Shown: positions 1 through 11,134 of the stretch, piece after piece
Layout of the letters: each line of letters begins with the position of its first letter
Numbering within the stretch: position 1 is the stretch's first letter
DNA from: Rhizoclosmatium globosum
Taxonomy: Eukaryota > Chytridiomycota > Chytridiomycetes > Chytridiales > Chytriomycetaceae
Direction of reading: 5' to 3'
NCBI GenBank assembly: GCA_002104985.1
Contig: MCGO01000002.1
Span: 124,001-188,000, forward strand
Length of the DNA stretch: 64,000 nt
The notes under the pieces: generated by a model
Database searches by the model: none
Seen by the model: only the letters and a program-made list of their open reading frames with translations
Told to the model about the DNA's origin: nothing
Translations under genes and position numbers: made by a program

Positions 1-2159
1 CTGTTTGTGCTCAGGTTTTCGGAACCGAATGTGTGACAGGCGACAACTCCAACAACGACTTGCATCTTGTTTTGAGTCAAGGTACCAGTTTTGTCACTGC
101 AAATTGTCGTAGCGTTACCCATAGTCTCACAGGCCTTAAGGTGACGCACAAGGTTCTGATCCTTCAACATTTGTAATGTGGCGTAAGCAAGAGAAATAGT
201 GACAGCTAATGGAAGTCCCTCTGGCACAGCAACAACCACGAGAGTAATAGCAATAATCACCAAATTGATGACATCATTGACGATAGTGATAGTTGAGCTT
301 TGTCCGTTGTGGTGGTTGATGACATAGACAATGACGAGGGTGACAAACATCCCAATAGCGATGTAACCACCCCATTTAGCAATCAAGTCCGCAAGTCCAC
401 CCAACTTGACTTGCAAAGGTGTATCTTCAGGCTCCTCGGCATCCAACGCTGCCAACAAACGACCATTCATGGATTGACGTCCAGTGGCAACCACAACCAT
501 TCTTCCAACACCGTTCGTCAACTTTGTTCCAGAGAACAAAAAGGGATCGTTTACAGTATCTTTGTTCAAAGCCACACTTTCTCCAGTCATGCTCGACTCA
601 TCGGCACTCAAGTTGAATCCTTGAATCACAAGTCCATCTGCGGGAATCAAATCTCCAGCTTGAATATGGCAGATGTCACCGACAAGAAGTTCGGTGGTTT
701 TGATTTGGATGTTTGCGCCTTCACGAAGGACTTGGACGCGAGACAAGTCTTTGGAAAAGTCAGAGAGCTGGTGGAATTGAGCTTGCTTGCGATAGTCATT
801 CACGGCCTGAATCAAAACAATGACGACGACTGTGACATTTTTGAGAGGAGGAAGGTTAAGTTTGGATTTCCAAGATCAATCAAGTCACATTACCAGCAAC
901 GATGATAGCAAGACCATCTACGAAACCCAAGGGATCTCCGGGAGGAGTGACAGTTTTGTAGATACCAATCGCTACGTCAGTACCAGCCGCAATCATCAAA
1001 ATAATCAAAGTCTTGTCTTTGAGAGCTTCTCTGGCAAAGTCCCAAAGAGAATGCTTTGGAGCCTCTGGCAAAACGTTTGTACCAAAGAGTTGTTTACGGG
1101 CATAGAAAGCCTCTTTTGAATCATCTGAAGAGTGGTGGACTTTGGATGTGGGGTAGGAGTCAAGTGGGTTGGGTAATGGGTCTTTGGAGATGAAGTGGTC
1201 CGGTTCAGTCTCTGTGGTTTTGATGGACACATTTCGGGAGACACTGTTTCCAGTTTCTTCGTCAGCATTAAAGTGATCAGGCTCTTGGGTAATATTAATC
1301 TCTGGCACATTGAGAAGGGGTGCGGGAATGAGCATTGGAGAAACATTTCCATCAATGAGACGCTTCTCATTCGATTGACCTTCAATTTGGTCGTAGGAAG
1401 TTCCAGTCCATGAGATTGGAGCAGCATCTCTCCCCTCGGTAATACCAGTTGTGACACTAGAACGCAAGCGACGGACTACATTGAATACACCGCCGTACTG
1501 TCTGAGCAATTCAGGAGACTTTGGATCGAGCATTTCGTGGATCTGTTCTGGAGTGAGACCAAAAGCGGCGTTGGCATCAGTGGCGTTGGGGTCGGAGTCA
1601 GAAGGGTGAACAAGCACAGTGGTAGAGAGGACAGTTGACACGCCCGAGTAGTCCGATACATCTGAGACATTTGAGTGCATGGATACGGAACGCTGTATTG
1701 GAAGTGTTTAGAGTGAGAGTGAGATAATGGCGGGGTTAGTGAGAGAGTAGGTACACTGCAGTGAACACGCACCCGTCCCGAACCCGGAACCGCCAGTCCC
1801 GCACCGGGTGGAAGCGGAAGCGAAAGCAGTTCGTGCGAGAGAGAGCGGGTTGGCCGGGCCTTTGAATTAGAAACGGTTGGGTCTTGGGCGGCGTGGTCGA
1901 CATGCAGCCACGAATCAAATGTGGCGCCTGATGCATTCGAGGCATTCGAGGCGTTCGAGGCGTTCGAGGCCGTCGAGTTGAGTCGCTGTGGAAGACGGCC
2001 GCCGTCGGACCCACCCGGAACACTCAACGAGTACGACACTGGCGACACCTGCGACACCTGCGACAACGGGTACAGTCCCGGCGATGTTGGCTGCGATGTC
2101 GGCGGTGTGTCTACAGAGAGGAACCCGTGGTCACGCTCCTTGTTTGCGTCGCTGGACAT
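1..2159 (-). CDS. Plasma-membrane-type (P2B) Ca2+-transporting P-type ATPase, C-terminal part outside window
   Basis: ATP-driven Ca2+ export or vacuolar sequestration pump. About 671 residues are visible. Exons are near 1773-2159, 894-1692 and <1-829, with introns of 80 nt (1693-1772) and 64 nt (830-893). The first 129 residues are Ser/Asn-rich and low complexity, and hold a short tandem Asn-Ala-Ser run near 1930-1975. Exon 2 carries the conserved N-terminal stretch FGLTPEQIHEML and the first membrane helix. Exon 3 carries the actuator motif TGES, the PEGLP motif of helix M4, and the phosphorylation motif CSDKTGTLTQN close to the window edge; the aspartate of DKTGT is the phosphorylated residue. 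The nucleotide-binding domain and the remaining helices lie outside. The family call is firm; PMCA versus vacuolar Pmc1-type is inferred from the N-terminal motif. The start is the only ATG that opens exon 1. Confidence 0.93.
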
Positions 2160-2628
2160 CCCCGTCGGTTGTTGGCCAGGAAATTATTTATTTAATGTGT
2201 GCCCCGTTTGGGTTGCACAACCATGAGGTTCAAACTAGAGACGCACCCTGTGGTCAACTTATTGGCCTCAAAACCACCACTTGTTTCTCATCATATACAT
2301 AGGAATCTCTAGATGATTTTCTAAAATGCGAATACGTTATACGGCCACTAAAAACCTCATTTGAAGGACACACCAAATTGTTTCTGCATTCTATCTGTTG
2401 GAATAAGCTAGGATTGTACCTGTTCTAATTGACGATCGTATAGATACTGTTGGAACAGACTGCACGATCCTTTCAAACGTCACCATTGCGAAAATTTCAT
2501 CACAAGCCACAGCCATTCGTTAGAAATCAGAAGAAAAGATATAATATCACAACAAGTTAATCGATTCAATACAGAAACATCTAAGTTTTATTTGGTAAAG
2601 GTAATTCTAACACGATTAATTCAGCAAT
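2160..2628. other. Intergenic gap, 469 bp
   Basis: Upstream region of the Ca2+-ATPase and downstream region of the nuclease gene. No coding signal, RNA gene or repeat was recognised. It presumably holds the ATPase promoter and the nuclease terminator. Confidence 0.5.
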
Positions 2629-3780
2629 TTAGAACATGGCCAAAACGGCAGCCAAAGCAGCACCAGAGACAGCAACGGAAGAAGCACCAGAGTAAAGGTT
2701 ACTGGCTGGACCAGCAGCACCGTAAGTAGCTGGTGGCTGGTAACCCTTGCAGTTGTCAGAGGAAGCTGGGAGAACGTTGGCAAAGTAAGTGCCAATTGGG
2801 GTAGCTGGAACCAAGGTGTTCAAGGCAGCAGCAAGACGAAGACCAGCCTTAGCAAGCTGCATACGAGCAATCTCCTTGTTGGTAGCGTAGTAACCGTTGG
2901 TGTACAAGTCCTCAGTTGGGTTGTTTGGGTCCAAAGAACCAGTGTTGTCCCAAACAGAGGCACAGTTGAAGTTGTTACCCTCAACAGACCACTCAATTGG
3001 GCAGACGTTCTGGACAACAAGTCCGGAGTCAGTCTTGAGTGGGGTCTTGCAAGCAACCCAGGAGGCAGCCTCAGAGTAGTACTTTCCAGTTGGGGACTGG
3101 ATGTCAGACACGATCGAGTTGACGTAGGCGGTGAAGGAGTTTCCATAGTTGTCCTGGATATCGGCCTCAATCATGTATTGGTCCCAGATGAAGTGCAAGT
3201 TGTGACGGTACTTCTGGTATGGAGCTGGCTCGAAGATGGATCCGTTAAACTTAACGAGGTAGTTGTTACCTCCGAGGAACTTTCCACAGTTGTGGAGTGG
3301 CTGGGTGATGTCTCCCAAGTAGTGGGTCAAGAAGAGGATGGCCTCAGCACGCGCCTTGTCGCTGAGCTTGTTGGCGTAGTCGGCACGGTTGGTGTAGTTG
3401 GCAATGGCTGGGACAATACAAACTCCCGCTGGGCAGGAAATGTCGTTAATGACGGTGGAGCAAGAAACAGAGGTGGCAGACTTGTTCTTGACGTCGAGGA
3501 GGGTGACGTCCTCGTAGTCAATGTAGTGGTAAGCACCAGACCATCCATACACCTTCTTTGCCTTGACGACGTCAGCCCAAGTGGTCATGAGGGAAACGTT
3601 TCCGTTGATTGGGAAGGTGATGTTGTCAGATGGGACATCGAAGGATGGCAACAAGGTGTTGAGGGCAGCCTGGGTCTCTGGAGCCAAGAAGGCAGCAGCG
3701 ATACGACCAACCATTTGGTGCTCTGGGCCGGACCAGGCGTTAACGGCAACGGCGGTGGCGAGGACAGCGAGGAACTGCAT
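2629..3780 (-). CDS. Secreted S1/P1-type nuclease, probably GPI-anchored
   Basis: Zn2+-dependent single-strand nuclease/3'-nucleotidase of the S1/P1 family; intronless, 383 residues. A signal peptide (MQFLAVLATAVAVNA) is followed directly by Trp16. In this family the mature N-terminal Trp is a zinc ligand, so cleavage before W16 is expected. Further zinc ligands are visible: His21, Asp in TWADVVK, His in YHYIDY, His and Asp in LTHYLGDITQPLHN, and His and Asp in HNLHFIWDQ. The C-terminus is a small-residue stretch (SGASS) followed by a hydrophobic tail of Ala, Val and Leu ending at the stop, which looks like a GPI attachment signal. The product is therefore likely displayed on the cell surface or wall for nucleic-acid scavenging. 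The strong codon bias also creates a long antisense open frame, which is a shadow. Confidence 0.95.
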   Translation of the reverse strand: MQFLAVLATAVAVNAWSGPEHQMVGRIAAAFLAPETQAALNTLLPSFDVPSDNITFPINGNVSLMTTWADVVKAKKVYGWSGAYHYIDYEDVTLLDVKNKSATSVSCSTVINDISCPAGVCIVPAIANYTNRADYANKLSDKARAEAILFLTHYLGDITQPLHNCGKFLGGNNYLVKFNGSIFEPAPYQKYRHNLHFIWDQYMIEADIQDNYGNSFTAYVNSIVSDIQSPTGKYYSEAASWVACKTPLKTDSGLVVQNVCPIEWSVEGNNFNCASVWDNTGSLDPNNPTEDLYTNGYYATNKEIARMQLAKAGLRLAAALNTLVPATPIGTYFANVLPASSDNCKGYQPPATYGAAGPASNLYSGASSVAVSGAALAAVLAMF

Positions 3781-4956
3781 CTTTCGTTTTTTCGTAGTTG
3801 AGGCTGAGAGGCGGCTTCCTTCCTTTTGAGGGGATGGAATTTGTGCGTGCCCTTTCTTTGATTAAATCTCAATGAATTTTTCAGGCACGCCCTCTTTGTG
3901 TAACGTATCCTTTCTGATTCAACACGCGCTGATTTGATTAAAAGATCTCGCACAAGCCCACTTCCTCATTCCTTTTTCACCCTTCAAGCTGTGAAGAATG
4001 CAAAATCGGATACAATTAGCGTTACTTTTCGTTTTTGATCCTTTCATAGATGATAACTCTCAAGAATTAGGCATAAACAACAACTTCTATGAGATCGGAA
4101 CTCCTCGGAAATCAGACATCAAAGTGCATTCTTCAAAATATTTCAGTTCTTTACGCGGCATGTGCTTTCCAAGTTCATGATGAGGCTCCGTTTCTAGATA
4201 ATTCCTCCTTGAACTCAAAATACCATTACCTTCTGAAAATGAAGTTTGGCATCGCAATTCAGAAATAGCTATAGTAACTATCTTGATTCCTGTTTGATCT
4301 TGTTGGAAACGGCTGCTATATCGCTGACATCAGCAAAAATTTACCAAATCGCTGATTTGATCATTCGTCACATCTCCACTTAAAATCTTGATTCTTTTTT
4401 TAACAGGCATCAGAACGAGTTCCAAAGTTCTTTTCCTTCCTCCAGGTTGTTTATTCTTTGACGTATCGCCTATGAAACTGACGACTTCACGTATTTCTTA
4501 CAAACGATCTATCACGTTCTCTAAAATCCTCAATGGGTAACCAGAAGTATTTGTGCTAGAGACGGCGAAATTTCCTCATTGGACTCATATTCGCCGTTTG
4601 TGTTCTCTCCTCTCTTTTCCTTACTCCAACGCACACATGATAAAACTGCATCCAAGTACTCACATCGTTGACTTTGCCAAGCCTGTCCTTGAACCAAAGA
4701 AATATATATCCCATCATTCAATTCTGTTTGCAGCTTAGGGATTTAGACAGATTGGTTGAAATATTATCCGCCATTCCATTAAAAAGACTATCGCCAGCAG
4801 CTCAGGTCGCCAATGGAAAAAAACGTAATATCTGGCCGTTTTTTTTTGTTTAGCAATGAGGTTCTAATGACTAAAAGAGGTAATCCATTGATTTATAAAT
4901 AACAACGAATATAAGCTCCACAAGGTATTATACACAGAGAGAAAGATTCGAAGAGA
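3781..4956. other. Intergenic gap, 1.18 kb
   Basis: Between the start of the nuclease gene and the end of the transporter gene. Only short open frames without recognisable domains or splice logic are present. I see no tRNA-like fold, tandem repeat or transposon end. Confidence 0.45.
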
Positions 4957-6570
4957 TCAAGCCAATTGCTTCTTTGCCTTTTTGGCTGCCACACCAATCA
5001 TGGAGTACCAAGCGCCACCAACTAGTGTCATGAAAATACCTATATAAAGGAAATTAGTGAAGTTGTCTTAAACAAAGGTGAAATAGCACTCACCACAACC
5101 ATTCACAAGGGCGATAGAGAACCCAAAAACCCATACACTAATCACCAAAATCATCACTTGCTTCACATTCCCCGCAACAGCTATACTCAACGCACCAACT
5201 TTCTTGTTGGCCGAAAAGCTCACATAATTCACGAAAAATGCCATAATACCGTTCACGGCCAGCGCGACATAAAGCCAAGTAGGATTCAACCAAAAACTGG
5301 TTGCTTCAGAATTCCCCTGATTCTTCAACTGCCCTGCATGCAGTTTCTCAATCAAGGACAGGAAGCGATCCACTTCGCCGTTTGTATACGACATGTACAG
5401 GCATTGTAGGAAAGAAAGTCCCGACATGCGCCAAATGAGTTCGATAGGATGGAATTGGAGGCCGTTCCCAGCAAGGAGGGTATGTGTTGTGATTCCTTTG
5501 AGTGCTGATAAAATTGTGCCAAGAAATGTCATGAGGAAGCCAGCGAGAGTGAATTCGTAGTCGCCTAGCGTTGCTAGTCCGACCCCAAAGATTATCTGTT
5601 GTTTTTTGGAATGTCGTTTCAGTTAGAAGAGTGATTTGTAAGCATTACTCATAATCGCCCCCTCTCCTTTCTTTACATTGCAAGCAGCTTCCCATTCATA
5701 ATCATTATACCCCTTCCTTATTTTTGATCGAGATTATGACTGATTGAGCGGCATCGAACTACCAGACCACATCCTTATCATCATCCTTAAACGCCACAAA
5801 CCAGCCAGACTCGCTCAACTATATAACAAGAGACAAGAGATATATACTAACAACACCCAAAGACGAGACGATATCCGAGGGAACTCCTTGCCGCCACTTC
5901 CCCAAAAACAGAAACTCCATTCCAAGAGTAACGACTGGATTCATACTCCGTACAATCTGATGAAACGCCAACGAAACCATTGACATTGATATAGTAGAGA
6001 AGGCAATGTTGGCGGTATAGAGAAACGAGAAGAGGAGAACAATGAGTTGGTCCTTCGGTTTCGACAGGGATTGCTGGGGAGTCACAGTTTTGAGTACTTT
6101 GATGAGTAGGAAGCAGCCGGCGTATGAGAAGGCTGAGTGGAAGGCCGTAAGGAGCCAGGGGAACTTGAAGTGAAAGAATTGGAGTATGACCTTGTTGTCT
6201 GTTTGCAGAGCAGTGGTTTAGACACGGATGGAAGTGGAAGGAGAGAGAGGAATGAAGCACACGTACACACGGTTATGCCAAGGTTGAGGGCAAAGTACAG
6301 CGCAACGAGGAGGGCGGGCGAATCAAGTGTCACGGATTTGACGTTCCGCAGCAGAGCCCGCGGCGCCGGAAGATGCGGCAGCGAACCAAGCTGCGCCGTG
6401 ACTGGAAGCGGAAGAGTTTGTGCTGGCGAAGACGGGCGCAGAGGCAAAAGTCGCGGCGTGTCCAACGACGACGACCGCCGGCTCAGCGTCTCGGCTTCAA
6501 CGGTCATTGGAAGAAGAAGCGACACTGCAGAATCGTCTTTAGGGAACTTGGTGGGAATGACACTGTCCAT
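4957..6570 (-). CDS. Triose-phosphate/nucleotide-sugar transporter family (SLC35/TPT) membrane protein
   Basis: Drug/metabolite-superfamily antiporter, probably in the Golgi or ER membrane, predicted 411 residues. Exons: 6267-6570, 5852-6198, 5094-5595 and 4957-5039, with introns of 68, 256 and 54 nt. All phases close and every junction uses GT-AG. Exon 1 is a Ser/Pro-rich cytosolic tail followed by helix 1, which ends in LGITVYNK across the first junction; the YNK motif is typical of TPT proteins. About ten hydrophobic segments follow, including YEFTLAGFLMTFLGTIL and the conserved stretch KVGALSIAVAGNVKQVMI. The C-terminus is Lys-rich (AAKKAKKQLA), resembling an ER retrieval signal. The substrate cannot be read from the sequence; Sly41/SLC35E-like is the closest guess. 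Confidence 0.9.
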
Positions 6571-7159
6571 CGAGGCCCAAGGAAGTCAGGCTCTCTTTTT
6601 GTGATTGTGATTGTGGCAGGGCTTGGTTGCAGCCACCCACAAGCTTTCGTTTCGTTTCACTAATTGGGCCAGAGAGCTCATTCAGAAATGCCAGAGAAGT
6701 ATTTTGACCTGCGGCTCGAATCTGGTCAAGTGTAATTCACTTGGAATGATAATAATCACTCTTTCAGGTTACTTATGAATGGCCAAGGTTGACTCAACAC
6801 CTCCAAAACCATTATATGTATTCAGTTATGAAGAAGTTTAGCTGACAGTTGCTTTGAGACTCCCTCTCTCATGGACCCCTTAACAAACTGTGTCCAGCTG
6901 TGACGACGCACAACGCTCTGTCTTACTATGAATTCTTCGCATTTTTCGCACTAACTTGCTTGTGGTTTGGTAAACGAAGGGGGAGAGGATGGTTACGAAT
7001 CACTTCACAAGCCTTTTCTGTCTTGCGGACTGCTTTCATCTTATTAATCCTGATTCTGAAGTCTCATCGGTTAATTCTGAGTTTGTTACTGATACTCTAT
7101 TTTTGACACAGAATCTGATGCAGGCAAAAAATATCAATTTCTATATATCACCACAATTT
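6571..7159. other. Intergenic gap, 589 bp
   Basis: Upstream of the transporter and downstream of the dynamitin gene. It is AT-rich towards 6700-7150, with only short unsupported open frames. Confidence 0.45.
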
Positions 7160-9249
7160 TTATTGCATGAGTCGCTGGAAAAGCTCCAGAACCCGAAGCT
7201 CAAGCTGTTCAAAGTTGCGGTCGATGCTGACAGTATTTGCTTTAAGGCCTTCCTCCACAACACGCACCAGACTCTCTACTCCACGAACTCCATCCAATCC
7301 CTTCATCTGTTCAGAAACGAGATTATTGAGTCTGTCACTGAGTTCATGTGCAGTCTCATGCACTCCACGTAATCCATGCAACCTGTATATCAGGTAAGGT
7401 AACTGTGAAATCAAGGAATCCATGCCATTCACTTTCCCATACAGATAATTCACGCGTCGTTCCGTTTCTGTTTCTTTGGTCTGTTTCTTCAAGTCGTTCA
7501 CGACTGATTCATGCGAAACAACACTCGACATTTGGTTTAAGCGGACGTGACTCCGTTTCCCCATATGTTGTGACGGCATGGGTAAGTCCGGCTGCTCGCC
7601 CGTTGCAGTTGCAGCTGTCGCTCCTGCTGGTGTTGTTGCTGTCTTGGCTGCAGGTTCTGCAACAAGCCCGCCACTGCCACCACTGCCACTTCCACCTCCA
7701 GCAACACCCACTTTCCCCCATTGGAATCCGCCACTCATGCTCTCTATTTGCACAGCCTGAACACGACGTACTTCAATAAGTCGCTTCATTTCTCCACACA
7801 CATCACCCAACTCCCCTGAAACCTGCTTCAAGATACTGGGGTCGGTCATGACAGCAACCTGATGATCGAGTCGATCTAAAGCCCCCAAGACTGAATCGCT
7901 TTCGACAACAGGTTTCGAAGTGTCATGGAGTTTGAGGTAATGAGTTCCGATACGGTGTTCAAGTGTGGCAAGACGGTGTTCCAAAGCGTGCAGATGCGCT
8001 TTAGTGGGAGATCCGTGGGGGCGGGTAAAGTAGTCAAATGGTATTGAATTGAAGTTGAATCATGAACGAGTTTCGTCGTGACAGGGGGGGTAGATGTGAA
8101 GGATGTTTCTGGGAAGGGCCTGACGGTGGAGTTAAATGCAAGGGGGTTATTTTCGAGTACGCAGTTTCTTCCTTTTCTTCGAGTTCTGTTGCAAGGGTAT
8201 CTAGTTTCGCACGGAGTGTTGGGGCGAGTGTGAGGTGCTGCATGAATTCTGGGTCAAAAAAGCCTTGTGGGCGTGTCCATGAAGGTTCTTCGTCTGTGAG
8301 AGCGCTTTCTTGTGAGAAGGGGTAGGAGGTGGAGGGTGGTAGACGAGTTTGGCAAGTGGGGATGTGTCCTTGATTGTAGCTGCAACCGACATAAGTTCTT
8401 GCTGTAGATCATAAATCCTTTCAGATTTGGGCATTTGAAGGCCCTTCTTTGGTGGTTTTGGAGGTGGGACCTAATATGCATCTTGCCGTTAAATGGATCA
8501 ACCCTTCTTGTTGATAACTCACATCCGCCGCCTGCTCCTCCTCTTCTTCATCGCTATCCATGTGCAACCATGCATCCATCATTCTCTCTCGCTTGAGCCG
8601 TTCCTTTTCCCTTGCCGCCTCTTCCTCTGCAGCGCGTCTCACGGCTTCAGCGGCATCGTCCTTGCTCTTGAGAACAGAGACCACGCCTTCCAGCGCCCGA
8701 GCTGCCAACGACGTCACTGAGCAAACAAACAAACAACAAAGACAGCCAAGAAGGAACGCACGCACGCACCTTCCGCAACCAGTTTCGCCAGCCGAACCAG
8801 GCGCCCATCGTCCGACTCGCCCGCGGCCTTGAAGAAAGCGACCGCGGCCTCGTCGTCGGTCTTCTCCGTCTGCGCGTCGGTCGCTGCGTCGTCCGCCAAC
8901 ACCGCATCCGAACCACCGCCACCACCGCCGCTCAGCCCAAGCGCCCCGAGCACCGTCCCGCTCTTCGGCGCCGCCCCAACAAGAACGAGCGGCCGCGGAA
9001 TGTCTCGAATGCGCCCCGAAAAGTCCGCTTCAGACGCTGGTCCCAGTGCCGAGATTGACGCCGCGTTGAGCGCAATCGACGAGTGAACCAGCACAACTCG
9101 GTCCGGAAGTGGTGGTGGAAGCCGCTTGGTCGGCGTGGCTCCGCTGCCACTTGGGGGGATTGGATTGCTGGCGGTGTCGGCGTTTCGTACGTGTCGATGC
9201 CGGAGGAGTCCACATCAAGGGGCTTGCCAACTCGTCGAAGTGTCGTCAT
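7160..9249 (-). CDS. Dynactin subunit 2 (dynamitin/p50, Jnm1-like), frame interrupted in this sequence
   Basis: Coiled-coil subunit of dynactin, the activator of cytoplasmic dynein. The N-terminus has the family signature SGIDTYETPTPP. A central Glu-rich helix (REKERLKRERMMDAWLHM) and a C-terminal leucine/heptad-rich coiled coil follow (ALEHRLATLEHRIG, LDRLDHQVAVM, VRVVEEGLKANTVS). Introns: 8717-8769 (53 nt), 8471-8522 (52 nt) and 8109-8160 (52 nt). The frame must shift by one missing base at three places: the G6 run 9153-9158, somewhere in about 8315-8375, and about 8040-8065. A spliced solution with a 47-nt intron (AC|GTACGA to GGCAG) also exists for the first break but removes the conserved YETP motif, so I prefer an indel. 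The region near 7600-7720 encodes a Gly/Ala-rich linker. The family call is good; the exact protein is uncertain. Confidence 0.75.
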
Positions 9250-9359
9250 TTTCCACAACTTTTAATATTTAATAGTAGAATAACGTATTAAAATTACAAC
9301 AGTCGTAATCACTCAATTTGCTCCTTCTCCTTTTTCCAATTTGGAAAACTTGACCCCAT

Positions 9360-10973
9360 ATGCATACCTCCACAGTCGTTGGCATCGCTGTCGCAGCTGC
9401 AGCGACAGGTCTTGCAATCAACGCCCTCATCAAATCTACTGGTACTAACAGAAAGAACGGCTTCCCAAATGCACCTTGGAATTGGCCTCTTATTGGGCAG
9501 ACATTGATGTTTCTGAAAGGACCAGGAAGCCTCAACTCTGTTCTTACAGCGCGAGGATCTACGGATGCAATCAATATCAGTTCATTTGGAATGGATCAGC
9601 TCGTGATGCTGTCTCCCGATGCGGTTAAGTGGGCTGGAATGAAGGTTTGAAACAAAAGTTATCTAATCCTTACCCCTCATTGAATTACTCCCACATCTAC
9701 AGGGACCCGGATCGGCTGTCAGTGGTGTTTTAATGCCCAGATGGTACCGCTTACTTGGTGCCAATTCCATCACTTTGACAGAAGACCCACACGTCCACAA
9801 GAGATTGCGACACATTTTGGGTCTATCCATCACAAAAGAGTTGAGAAGGGTTTTTTAATCGCTCGACATCATCTTATTCCTTTCCAGTGTTCTTGAAGAT
9901 GCTATCCCCAGCTTTCCTCAAACGCCGAGTCACTTATGGCTGAATTCGCCACTGAAACACAACGCACAAACAAGCCGATAGACACACACCACAATATCAA
10001 ACTGTTCACCTTCAATGCAATCCTCTTCTTCATCTTCGGTTCCCGCACTCAAGATGTTCAAATCTTGCAAGCCAATTTCGACAACTTTGTCATTTGGATG
10101 GCTGGTTTGGGTGACATTTTCATTCCCGAATTCATGAATGGTCCGTTCGCAAAAGCTATGGTTGCAAGAACGAAGCTCACGTCCATCCTCCTCGCAATCA
10201 TCAAGGAACGTCGTGAAGGGTGGCCGCTGACAGTGACGACCAAGAATCCGACGGTCTCAACAAGATCCTCTTTGGAAACCACGAAGGAATCTTCTTATCC
10301 GACAATGAGCTCGTTGATAACCTCCTCGTCATGATTTTTGTGGGTCATGATACATCCACCGGCTCAATTTCCTCGTCTATTCATTATTGGGCGAATGAAA
10401 TGGCACCTGAAGAGAAGGAAATGCTTCTAAGAGAAATTGAAGATGTTGACGGAACAAACATGACCGAGCTTCTGGCGCTTCCAGTCCTCGACGCGTTCAT
10501 GAAGGAGGTATTGCGTATGGCTGCACCTGCAACAGCAATTCTCAGGAAATTGAACCAAGACGCGGATATTCTTGGACATGTTGTACCATCTGGGTCCGTT
10601 TTGATGCTTCCGTATGGAGCTTTAAGCTACAATCCAGATGTGTTTCCTGAACCTAACAAGTTTAATATCGCGAGGTTCTTGGACTTAAGTGCGCAGGACG
10701 CAAAGAAGCAGGCGTATGCGTATTCGCCGTTTGGGCTGGGCGCTAGACAATGCCTCGGAATGCACTTGGCCCGTCTTGAGGTTTGTGTTTCCCATTTATC
10801 GTAACTAATATTAAAATTTGGGGGACATACAGCTGAAGATTTTCATGTTTCAACTCTTGAAGTCGTTTGTTGTCCTCAAGAGTGACATACCTTCAGTAAT
10901 TGAAGGATTTCCGGTAATGATGGTAAAGCCTCAAGTCAAGGTTCTTTCAGTTCTTGAAAAGCATTACGCTTAA
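9360..10973 (+). CDS. Cytochrome P450, tandem array member 1 (frame interrupted twice)
   Basis: Membrane-anchored heme monooxygenase. Exons near 9360-9644, 9703-9839, 9888-10780 and 10833-10973. An N-terminal anchor (VVGIAVAAAATGLAINALI) is followed by the proline-rich hinge NAPWNWPLIGQTL. The I-helix is FVGHDTSTG, the ExxR motif is EVLRMA, and the heme ligand motif is FGLGARQCLG. The intron-exon layout matches its three neighbours except for an extra 48-nt intron (9840-9887, donor GTTGAG) inside the SITKDVLE stretch. Two single-base losses are needed: near 9907-9913, where paralogues give FP-Y-I-R-Q-N-A with exactly one more base, and at 10218-10221, where an A is missing before TGGCCGCTGAC compared with member 4. 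The sequence resembles the CYP26/CYP85/CYP120-like clan by eye; the substrate is unknown. Confidence 0.85.
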
Positions 10974-11134
10974 TTCTTTCATTCTAAGCTTCGGTCTCAT
11001 AATATCACAGAAAAATAGATTTAAGTTCCCAAAATAGTAAAATGTGTGCCATTTGGGGTGATATAACCGCTGATATAACCGCTTTTTTTTTTGTTCTGTC
11101 AATTAATTGCGGACTTGCCTTCATCCCAAACAAG

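Noticed and set aside
3178..3801. 207-codon open frame antisense to the nuclease gene
   Set aside because: Its composition mirrors the codon bias of the opposite strand, it has no recognised domain and it lies fully inside a convincing gene.
9140..9200. A 47-nt intron in the dynamitin N-terminus
   Set aside because: GT-AG ends exist and restore frame, but the splice would delete the conserved YETP motif; a missing base in the G6 run keeps the motif.
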